From Deltaproteobacteria bacterium (GTDB lineage Bacteria; Desulfobacterota; Desulfobacteria; Desulfobacterales; JAFDFH01): DNA of 5,439 bases. The stretch lies in NCBI GenBank assembly GCA_019309945.1, contig JAFDFH010000196.1, positions 1 to 5,439 on the forward strand. Reading direction: 5' to 3'. Shown here in pieces: positions 1 through 5,139 of this stretch. The notes beneath the pieces were generated by a model that was not told where the DNA came from, searched no databases, and saw nothing but the letters and a program-made list of their open reading frames with translations. Both the position numbers and the translations under genes were made by a program. How positions within the stretch are numbered: the first letter of the stretch is position 1; every line of letters starts with the position of its first letter.

Positions 1-144
1 AGTGTCCGTCCAGAAACGAGGATTTTTGTTTGAGATCAAGGCCTGCGAAAAATTTTACCGCAGGCATATAGTTGATATTCCGAGGATAAAATTTTGAGCA
101 TAACGCAGAGATCGAACAAAAAGCCCGTTTCTGAATGGGCACTA
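1..144. mobile_element. MITE-like palindromic element, copy A1
   Basis: This non-coding element starts with AGTGTCCGTCCAGAAACG at the window edge and ends with CGTTTCTGAATGGGCACTA, a decayed inverted copy of the start. Its reverse complement matches 4543-4687 almost base for base, with about nine mismatches counted by eye. A second inverted pair lies inside: AAAATTTTACCGCAGG near 50-65 pairs imperfectly with CCGAGGATAAAATTTT near 80-95, so the whole element can fold into a long hairpin. It has no ORF, so any transposase must act in trans. The first base or two of the left end may lie outside the window. I cannot name the parent IS family. Confidence 0.85.
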
Positions 145-166
145 TCTAGTTTTCGTTCGGGCACTA
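144..166. repeat. Solo end of a MITE B element
   Basis: ATCTAGTTTTCGTTCGG-GCACTA is, apart from one base, the reverse complement of the left end of the MITE B copy at 2368-2391. Only this terminus is present and it abuts the right end of MITE A1 directly. This suggests that A1 inserted into an older B element, or that the two recombined, leaving one B end behind. Confidence 0.65.
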
Positions 167-192
167 CCTATCGAAAATACCCATAACGCTTT

Positions 193-224
193 TTGCGACC
201 AGGATTTTTTACGTTTAAAATCCT
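193..224 (+). promoter_or_regulatory. Candidate promoter with inverted repeat upstream of first small gene
   Basis: TTGCGA (193-198) and TAAAAT (216-221) are separated by 17 bases, which fits a sigma-70-type promoter. An 8-bp inverted repeat, AGGATTTT (201-208) and AAAATCCT (217-224), overlaps the spacer and the -10 box, so it could be an operator. It could equally be chance in AT-rich DNA. The placement, 32 bases before the start codon at 256, is suitable. Confidence 0.3.
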
Positions 225-255
225 GATGTCTTACAACAAGTTGGAGGGAAAAACG

Positions 256-741
256 ATGCGGCGTATCCAACCGATAATCCCAAAGATAGGCTGTGGCATA
301 ATCTTTACCCTGCTGTTGGCGGTAACGGCTTTTTCACAAGAAGGATTCAAGTTACCCTGTCCGCCTGACAAAGATTTCTGCGCTTTAATGATCAGGTCCG
401 GAAACGAAGCCTATGATCGTGGCAAATATCTGGAGGCGCGCAAGTATTACCGAATGGGCATTGCATCGGACCCTTCATCAGCCAAGGCCTGGGCTTTATA
501 TGACCGAAGCTTCCTGGCCCACATGGCCAACCAGATAGAACGAACGGGAAAATTCATTCCGTTTGTGCCGACCGATGATGTGAAAAAAATGTTCATGGCC
601 GTTCCTCAGCATGATCCCCAACGTGCACCATCGGCTGAAATCTCCGAACCTGCGAAATTAACCCCCCATCCGCCCCAGGACACACCAGATCAGGAAAAAA
701 TGCCGCAAGGTGTTATAATTGGCGATGATGAAGGCTGTTAA
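256..741 (+). CDS. Secreted TPR-like protein with GDDEGC C-terminal tail (possible ExtJ-like)
   Basis: This encodes 161 residues. I chose ATG 256 because GGAGGG at 243-248 lies seven bases before it and because translation from there begins with a clean signal peptide: RR/K residues at 2-10, a hydrophobic stretch at about 11-26, and a likely cleavage after AFS27. In-frame starts at 193 (TTG) and 226 (ATG) add only an unlikely leader. The mature part has two Cys (35 and 42), one TPR-like helical pair at about 47-85 (GNEAYDRGKYLEARKYYRMG, then DP), a Pro-rich spacer at about 130-150, and the tail GVIIGDDEGC at the extreme C-terminus. The protein should be exported to the periplasm. The gene at 2535-2930 has the same architecture and 9 of the last 10 residues identical. 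The transporter gene starts 14 bases downstream, so the two are probably cotranscribed. Function is unknown. The terminal Cys suggests persulfide, selenide or thiol chemistry, or docking to a partner, by analogy with C-terminal Cys arms of sulfur carriers. ExtJ is a guess from memory. Confidence 0.85.
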   Translation: MRRIQPIIPKIGCGIIFTLLLAVTAFSQEGFKLPCPPDKDFCALMIRSGNEAYDRGKYLEARKYYRMGIASDPSSAKAWALYDRSFLAHMANQIERTGKFIPFVPTDDVKKMFMAVPQHDPQRAPSAEISEPAKLTPHPPQDTPDQEKMPQGVIIGDDEGC

Positions 742-755
742 AGGGAGGTATGCGC

Positions 756-1943
756 ATGGGAGAAAATGAGATCTATCTTGTCCGGAAGATCCGTGAGGGG
801 CATGCAACTTTCTTCGAGGAAACCTGGCCTTCATGGATAGGTGGGCTTCTGATCGCTTTTTTAAGTATCCTGATGTTCGTTTGGGGACGGCCATGGGGTG
901 TGGTGGCCGGGATGCGCAATTGGGGGGACTGGTTTTTTACCTCCATCGGACTCTATTCCAAGACCATCCAATCCCCGCTGATTAATTTTGCCTCGGTCAT
1001 GGACATCGGGCTTATATTCGGTGCCTTTGCTTCCGCCTTGCTTGGAAGGGAGTTCAGCCTCAGGGTGCCCCCTCGCCCGGAGATGGTCAAAGGTTTCATC
1101 GCCGGAATTCTGATGGGAATCGGAGCGGCCCTGGCAAGAGGATGCAATGTAGGTGGTTTTTATTCGGCCATAAGCGCACTTTCTCTGGGTGGTTTTGCGA
1201 TGATGGTTGGCCTGATTTGCGGTGCTTACGTGGGGCTAAGGTATCTGTTGTGGGAACTGGAGAAGTTCCCGCCCCGAATGTCGGCTCCCGCCGCTCAAAA
1301 AGCAGAAAAAAGTAAATTTGACTGGCGACCCCTTCAGCCGTGGATCGGAGTAGTGATTCTCGGGTTGGGAATTATTGCTTCCTTCCGTTATTCGGCCCTG
1401 GCCTATACCAAGGCAGGAGGGTTTCTCCTCATGGGATTATGTATCGGCGTGGTGATGCATCGGTCCCGTCTTTGCTTTGTGGCGGCCTTTCGTGACCCTT
1501 TTATGACCGGCGACAGCCGTCAGACAAAGGCTGTTGCTTTGAGTCTTATGGTTGCAGTGATCGGTTATGGGATCATAAAGTGGTCCGGCCTGAGGGGTGA
1601 AATGGTATATGTGTCCAACACCTTCTTTTTCGGAGGGCTGGTGGGTGGTTTTATCTTTGGCGCCGGGATGGTTGTCGCCGGCGGTTGCGGCAGCGGCACG
1701 CTCTGGCGTGTAGGCGAAGGCCAGATAAAGCTGTGGATCGTCCTGCTGAGCTTTGCCCTCACCAACGCCCTGGTTCGCTATTATATGGACACCACCGGTC
1801 TTATTCAAAAGGTCGGCCGGGCCGTGTTTTTACCCGATTGGATCACCTACAAGTGGACGATCATTCTCATCGTGGCTTTTCTAATTCTCTGGTATTTGGC
1901 TGCGGACTGGAATGAAGAGGAAGATATTGTGGTCATCGATTGA
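756..1943 (+). CDS. yedE: YeeE/YedE family inner-membrane transporter (thiosulfate or selenium-related)
   Basis: This encodes 395 residues. ATG 756 is preferred over ATG 750 because AGGGAGG ends at 748, leaving seven bases before 756 but only one before 750. The protein is very hydrophobic, with many membrane segments starting with one at about 27-43. It has the two-half layout of full-length YeeE/YedE proteins. The first half carries ARGCNVGGF (Cys130) and the second carries HRSRLCF (Cys240), then GGCGSGT (Cys311). Conserved Cys residues line the path and bind thiosulfate in characterised YeeE (TsuA) proteins. The halves are joined by a charged loop at about 167-195, and the C-terminus is acidic and probably cytoplasmic. 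In the family, YeeE imports thiosulfate, while YedE is linked to selenium metabolism by genomic context; the sequence alone does not decide the substrate. The downstream TusA-like gene is the classic partner of this family. The stop is a tandem TGATAA. The symbol is family-level only. Confidence 0.9.
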   Translation: MGENEIYLVRKIREGHATFFEETWPSWIGGLLIAFLSILMFVWGRPWGVVAGMRNWGDWFFTSIGLYSKTIQSPLINFASVMDIGLIFGAFASALLGREFSLRVPPRPEMVKGFIAGILMGIGAALARGCNVGGFYSAISALSLGGFAMMVGLICGAYVGLRYLLWELEKFPPRMSAPAAQKAEKSKFDWRPLQPWIGVVILGLGIIASFRYSALAYTKAGGFLLMGLCIGVVMHRSRLCFVAAFRDPFMTGDSRQTKAVALSLMVAVIGYGIIKWSGLRGEMVYVSNTFFFGGLVGGFIFGAGMVVAGGCGSGTLWRVGEGQIKLWIVLLSFALTNALVRYYMDTTGLIQKVGRAVFLPDWITYKWTIILIVAFLILWYLAADWNEEEDIVVID

Positions 1944-1981
1944 TAATCATTTGTTCAAAAAAAATAAAGGGAGGAATAAAA

Positions 1982-2227
1982 ATGGATGTCAAGGAAATCA
2001 ATGCAAATCTAACCTTGGATGTAAAGGGTCTCAGTTGCCCTATGCCGTTGTTAAAGACGAAAAAGGCGTTGAAGGGAATGAAGGGGGGCGAGATCGTAGA
2101 GATCCTGGTGACGGACCCGGGATTCAGAAAAGACCTGCCCGATTTTATTAAAAAGTCAGGCGACGAATGGATTGGAGATTCGGATAATGGCGAGGGATTC
2201 TTTCGGATTTACCTAAAGAAAGCTTGA
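1982..2227 (+). CDS. tusA: TusA/SirA/YedF-family sulfur carrier protein
   Basis: This encodes 81 residues, the usual TusA length. ATG 1982 follows GGGAGG (1969-1974) by seven bases; an upstream in-frame TTG at 1940 would overlap the transporter stop and add a non-conserved leader. The family signature LSCPMPLLKTKKAL lies at 17-30, with the persulfide-forming Cys19 in the CPxP motif. The rest matches the compact beta-alpha fold, including DPGFRKDLPDFIKKSG at about 53-68. No signal peptide is present, so it acts in the cytoplasm. TusA-type proteins carry sulfur, or in the YedF branch possibly selenium, as a Cys persulfide. TusA encoded beside YeeE/YedE is thought to receive the imported sulfur atom. 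The gene lies 38 bases after the transporter stop and is probably in the same operon. Which branch (TusA or YedF) it belongs to cannot be settled by eye. Confidence 0.92.
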   Translation: MDVKEINANLTLDVKGLSCPMPLLKTKKALKGMKGGEIVEILVTDPGFRKDLPDFIKKSGDEWIGDSDNGEGFFRIYLKKA

Positions 2228-2367
2228 TCTTAAACAAGGCCCGGCAGGAATCCTTGATCACTGGATATCGAGACCTTTGTGACTTGGTGTCTGGCTGAAG
2301 TATTACGACTTTTTCAATAAATTTAGACAAATTTTCAAAGTACGCAATTATTACCGATAAAACTACT

Positions 2368-2513
2368 TAGTGTCCGAACGAAAACTAGATCGTTTTTCCA
2401 AGTTCAAGGAAGGCGAAGATTTTAACCGCAGGAATACATTAGCGTATTTTGAGGATTAAAATCTGAGCTTGACACAGAAATTGGGGAAAATAGTAGTTTT
2501 CGTTGAGGCACTA
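2368..2513. mobile_element. MITE-like element, copy B, between the two gene sets
   Basis: The ends are TAGTGTCCGAACGAAAACTA and TAGTTTTCGTTGAGGCACTA, an imperfect inverted pair. The length (146 bases) and internal plan match MITE A: GATTTTAACCGCAGG near 2419-2433 and GAGGATTAAAATC near 2451-2463 can pair. It is a diverged relative of A, with the same TAGTGTCC outer end but different inner TIR bases. Seven bases before it (CTACT) are shared with the flank of the A copy at 4543, but I see no clear target duplication. The preceding gene-free stretch, 2228-2367, holds only a short 5-bp inverted repeat (CAAGG/CCTTG at 2235-2256) and nothing else I can support. Confidence 0.8.
2469..2496 (+). promoter_or_regulatory. 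Candidate promoter inside MITE B
   Basis: A perfect -35 box TTGACA (2469-2474) lies in the right half of MITE B. The best -10 candidate, TAGTAG (2491-2496, spacing 16), is weak. It would start transcription just before the second small TPR gene. MITE A lacks TTGACA at the matching position. Confidence 0.3.
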
Positions 2514-2534
2514 CTTACTATTAAGAGGTATCAA

Positions 2535-2930
2535 ATGCTCAAGCTAACTAGCTGGAAATTCTCTTTAAGTATTTTGGCGGCGCTTATCATGATGGGACCA
2601 AGCATGGTTGCTCTGGCCCAGGACCACAAAACGCAAGACGCTAAAAGCACCGAATTAAGCCGGCTTATGGTCAGTTACGGCCAGGAGGCTTATGAACACG
2701 GCCTTTATGAGAAGGCGGGCTATTATTTTCTTCAGGCCGTCAAAATCAATCCGGCTGACATGGCTTTTCAGTGGTATGAATTTTCCGCCGAGATCAAAGG
2801 GGAAAAAAAGCATAAACCTGTGCCTCGGCCGGAAAAAATACAACCGCAGCCACCCGCCGGCAAGATGCCTGCAGAAAAGATTGATCCAACGAAACTTGGG
2901 GTAACGATCGGTGATGATGAGGGCTGTTGA
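2535..2930 (+). CDS. Second secreted TPR-like protein with GDDEGC C-terminal tail
   Basis: This encodes 131 residues. ATG 2535 is chosen because it begins a good signal peptide (K3, K8, hydrophobic core at about 9-27, cleavage after ALA28) and follows AAGAGG at 2523-2528. An upstream TTG at 2469 would put translation inside MITE B. The mature part has one TPR-like pair at about 44-80 (GQEAYEHGLYEKAGYYFLQA, then INP), a Lys/Pro-rich linker at about 92-120, and the tail GVTIGDDEGC. The only Cys in the mature protein is the last residue. It resembles the protein encoded at 256-741 in plan and tail but is 30 residues shorter and lacks the two Cys near the mature N-terminus. The tail codons differ from the other copy at five synonymous third positions, so the match is not a recent duplication. 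The cytochrome gene starts 52 bases downstream, and the two are probably cotranscribed. It is likely periplasmic and function is unknown; ExtJ-like is a guess. Confidence 0.83.
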   Translation: MLKLTSWKFSLSILAALIMMGPSMVALAQDHKTQDAKSTELSRLMVSYGQEAYEHGLYEKAGYYFLQAVKINPADMAFQWYEFSAEIKGEKKHKPVPRPEKIQPQPPAGKMPAEKIDPTKLGVTIGDDEGC

Positions 2931-2982
2931 GACCGCCCAAGACAGAAATCAGAAGTAGCCCAAAACGGGAAGGAAACGGATT

Positions 2983-4263
2983 ATGACAATCAAAAGGTCT
3001 TTTTTGGCATTCGCATTGGCCGCTTTACTGTTGGCGATACTTATACCCTGCCGGACCGTCCATGGGGATACCCAAAAGGCGGAGACCATTGACGAACTGG
3101 CCGCAAGATATGATTCGACTTCCTGTGAAGAATGTCACGAAGAGGAATATGCGCAATGGGAAAAGTCCGCCCATGCTCGTTCCATGGTCGGGTCCGGTTA
3201 CGGCCGCACACGGGCCACTTTAAAAACCCTGGTCACAAGGGGCCTGATGACCTGGCAATATTCAGGTGTAAAAAAACCTGAAGACGTTAAAATCAAGCAT
3301 CTCATGGGGTGTGCCAAATGTCACTTGCCCCAGTTGGCGGAGGCCACGGATGAGGTGGCCCAGGAAATCGTGAAAGCCGTATGGGCCAAAGACAATGAAA
3401 CGCTGAATAAACTCAATATCAATTGTCTGATCTGTCACCAGCGCAATGCCATCACCCATAAGTGGGTGGATGGATATCCGCAGAAAAATGCAGTTTACGG
3501 CACCTACGATGGTGAACATGATAGTGAGGAACAGGAGGTATTAAAGCGGAGTCCGAATCTCAGCGAGTCGATCATGTGCGGGCAGTGTCACGGTCTTGGT
3601 CCCCAATTTGAATTGGAACAGCCGACCCAGTGTGCCACGGCATACGGGAGTTACCTCTGGGCGTATATTCCTGAGGGGGGCACACAATCGTGCCAGGATT
3701 GCCACATGAAAAAATTCAACAAGGGACATACCATGCCCGCCTACCGTGACCTCGATATGCAGGATGCGGCGGTGGATATGGATATTGATGTTTCCAGCTA
3801 TCACTGGCGTAAAAATAAAGCCGAAGGGGTTGTTCCAATGGCCCTTGTTAAGGTGGCACTGACGAATAAAACCGGGCACGGCATACCGGATGGCTGACCG
3901 ACTCCCAACCGGCTGATCCTGGAAGTGATCGCAACGACCCAAAATGGCAGGGAGATTTATCGGGATTCAAAAATTTATATGCCTTATGCGGCAAGATTTG
4001 GCAGTCACAACCGGATGGGTAGAGGGCCATATGAAAAGAGCGGCATGATTCGAGATACGGCCCTTCCCCCCCTTAGAACGGTGCATGAGACCTTTGAGAT
4101 TGGGTTTCCATTTAAAGATGTAAGCAAAGGAAAAACCAAGTCCAGGGAACTTCTGTCTAACGCCATGGATGTGGAGATAAGGCTGCTTTATCTTCCATTC
4201 GGAGAAATAGATCAAGATCATTTTGTGTGGAAAATCGAGAAGCGTATGGTCACGTTAAAGTAG
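2983..4263 (+). CDS. Pentaheme c-type cytochrome with in-frame UGA at codon 305 (candidate selenoprotein; possible ExtKL-like)
   Basis: ATG 2983 follows GGGAAGGA (2967-2974) by eight bases. The signal peptide spans 1-28 (VHG/D); Cys23 lies in LIPC, a poor lipobox. Five CXXCH heme sites begin at residues 48 (CEECH), 110 (CAKCH), 148 (CLICH), 199 (CGQCH) and 237 (CQDCH). The first is followed by W59 and SAHARSM (His64), as in cytochrome c554-type proteins. After NKTGHGIPDG at 295-304 the frame meets TGA (3895-3897), then continues for 121 codons to TAG at 4261-4263. That part (PTPNRLILEV onward) reads as a beta-rich, heme-free C-terminal domain and shows no further damage. Read through, the product is 426 residues; otherwise it stops at 304. 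Nearby genes end with TGA (1941, 2225, 2928), so UGA is not reassigned globally. Either it encodes selenocysteine or this is a recent nonsense mutation. The protein should sit in the periplasm or outer envelope and pass electrons. ExtKL is a name from memory, not verified. Confidence 0.75.
3912..3932 (+). promoter_or_regulatory. Possible bacterial SECIS-like hairpin after the in-frame UGA
   Basis: GC (3912-3913), a bulged T (3914) and GATC (3915-3918) can pair with GATCGC (3927-3932), leaving an 8-base loop CTGGAAGT. The loop begins 21 bases after the UGA, within the spacing typical of bacterial SECIS elements, and a bulged U with G in the loop recalls the E. coli fdhF element. However, the stem is only six pairs, GATC is self-complementary by nature, and the G is third in the loop rather than first or second. 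An alternative pairing of ACTCC (3901-3905) with GGAAGT (3921-3926) competes with it. Confidence 0.3.
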
Positions 4264-4542
4264 TGGATGAAAGCAGTGTGAATACTATGGAAATCATCTC
4301 CGTTTTAATATCCAGAGGATTACCCTGAGGGATTCTGCTTGGCATTACCTCCATTTGTATGACTCCCTCCTTGGCGGTAAATCGGCCTTATGGGGCAGGC
4401 CTTTAAGGTCGATTTACTTATTCTAAATGTACCTCTTCCTAACCCCTGAACGCCGAGCCTCTGACCCCTTGAATGGCTGCCTTTTTTGTACAGTGGAGTT
4501 GGCCAAATCCTCATCGACAACCCGTTTGTTCCAGGAGCTACT
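4264..4542. other. Gene-free stretch after the cytochrome
   Basis: I see no convincing gene in either strand here. The short open frames lack ribosome binding sites and family resemblance. The only structure I can support is the hairpin at 4377-4417. The stretch also does not read as the missing C-terminal part of the integrase fragment found beyond MITE A2. Confidence 0.6.
4377..4417. terminator. 14-bp hairpin downstream of the cytochrome gene, possible terminator
   Basis: GTAAATCGGCCTTA (4377-4390) pairs with TAAGGTCGATTTAC (4404-4417) along all 14 positions, with one G-U pair in RNA, around a 13-base loop. The bases after it (TTATTCT) are only moderately T-rich. It lies about 115 bases past the cytochrome stop, so it may end that transcript. 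It could instead be an operator or the scar of another palindromic element. Confidence 0.45.
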
Positions 4543-4687
4543 TAGTGTCCGTCCAGAAACGGTCTTTTTGCCCGATCTCTGCGTTATTCTCAAAATTTTA
4601 TCCTCGGAATATCAACTATATGCCTGCGGTAAAATTTTTCGAAGGCCTTGATCTCGAACAAAAATCCTCGTTTCTGGACGGACACTA
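4543..4687. mobile_element. MITE-like palindromic element, copy A2 (inverted relative to A1)
   Basis: This is a complete copy with perfect 20-bp inverted ends, TTAGTGTCCGTCCAGAAACG at 4542-4561 and its reverse complement at 4669-4688. The inner arms AAAATTTTATCCTCGG and CCTGCGGTAAAATTTT add a second stem. ACT sits just outside on both sides (4540-4542 and 4688-4690) and may be a 3-bp target duplication, although the palindromic ends make the boundary ambiguous. Its better-preserved ends suggest it is younger than, or less decayed than, copy A1. It abuts the truncated integrase on its right. Confidence 0.88.
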
Positions 4688-5022
4688 ACTATTAGCCGCT
4701 GCTTTTTAAAAGAGCGTACGGCATCGATACGACCTTTTAGAGGGCACTTAAGGACTTCACGATAAAGAAAAATAAGGGCATTGAAGGCCTGGTTCTGTGT
4801 TGATTTTGAAACTTTTTTCGCAACAGCCAGCCAGGTCAAAAATGCTCCAACTTCGGGTTCACCAATCTCCCCGGGATGTTTTTGGTCATGAAAAAGGATA
4901 AAGCGTTTGATCCATCCGCTATAAGTGCAATCCGTACGATAGGCATAGTGTTTCAAGCGCATAATATCGCGTACCGGATCCAGGAGTTTTCGAGGTTTCT
5001 TGTGTTTATAAATTTCTTGATT
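4688..5022 (-). pseudogene. Integron-type tyrosine recombinase, N-terminal fragment cut off at MITE A2
   Basis: The minus strand reads LLDPVRDIMRLKHYAYRT, then YSGWIKRFILFHDQKHP, EVGAFLTWLA and STQNQAFNALIFLYREVL. This matches the N-terminal SAM-like, core-binding domain of integron integrases (IntI-like, about 320 residues when complete). Homology stops at AVRSFKKQRL, just where MITE A2 begins. The frame then runs through the MITE to a stop at 4612, so the catalytic domain with its Arg-His-Arg-Tyr residues is missing. An ATG exists at 4962, but family-like sequence extends about 15-20 codons upstream of it to a stop at 5023-5025 with no ATG/GTG/TTG, so the original start may be decayed or lost. 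It is not expected to be functional. The missing part does not follow on the far side of the MITE, so this was not a simple insertion. Confidence 0.8.
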
Positions 5023-5083
5023 TTACATAATAAATAATGTTGTATTTGAAAATGTTAAAAATCAACAATTAATATTTAAGGAT

Positions 5084-5106
5084 CTTCTCCAATTTAGTTG
5101 GAGAAG
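5084..5106 (-). terminator. 9-bp perfect hairpin between the S23 remnant and the integrase remnant
   Basis: CTTCTCCAA (5084-5092) and TTGGAGAAG (5098-5106) form a perfect 9-bp stem with a TTTAG loop. On the minus strand it lies downstream of the S23 pseudogene and is followed by AT-rich DNA (ATCCTTAAATATT), so it could end that transcript, although there is no strong T-run. Confidence 0.4.
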
Positions 5107-5107
5107 A

Positions 5108-5139
5108 GGGTTCCAGGATTCCAGGGGTCAAGGATTCAA
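5108..5139. repeat. 8-bp tandem repeat, four copies
   Basis: GGGTTCCA, GGATTCCA, GGGGTCAA and GGATTCAA follow one another without gaps, with a partial fifth copy (GGGTTT). The consensus is about GGRTTCMA. The array runs across the stop codon of the S23 remnant and contributes its last codons, so the repeat may have altered the C-terminus of that gene. Confidence 0.6.

Noticed and set aside
1437..1808. Minus-strand open frame of 123 residues opposite the transporter
   Set aside because: It lies antisense within a clear YeeE/YedE gene, and its composition is low-complexity with no family features.
2235..2256. CAAGG/CCTTG hairpin as a terminator after tusA
   Set aside because: It has only five pairs with a 12-base loop and no following T-run.
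2925..2933. Cys-TGA at the end of the second small protein as a possible Cys-Sec pair
   Set aside because: The sister protein ends in Cys followed by TAA at the same place, and read-through here gives an unconserved sequence that overlaps the start of the cytochrome gene in another frame. TGA is the stop.
3040..3060. Lipoprotein signal in the cytochrome (LIPC)
   Set aside because: Pro before the Cys is not a usual lipobox residue, and a normal signal peptidase I site (VHG/D) follows five residues later.
3895..3897. UGA recoded to Gly or Trp genome-wide, as in some candidate phyla and mycoplasmas
   Set aside because: The transporter, tusA and second small gene all stop at TGA, and Trp is encoded by TGG throughout.
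3541..3942. Minus-strand open frame of 133 residues opposite the cytochrome
   Set aside because: It is a shadow of the heme-bearing frame; the His-rich look comes from antisense reading.
3925..4263. A separate 112-residue gene after the UGA
   Set aside because: It begins at an ATT codon with no ribosome binding site, and its frame is exactly that of the cytochrome. It is the C-terminal part of that gene.
4320..4520. Short minus-strand frame in the gene-free stretch
   Set aside because: It has no ribosome binding site, no family resemblance, and contains one arm of the hairpin.
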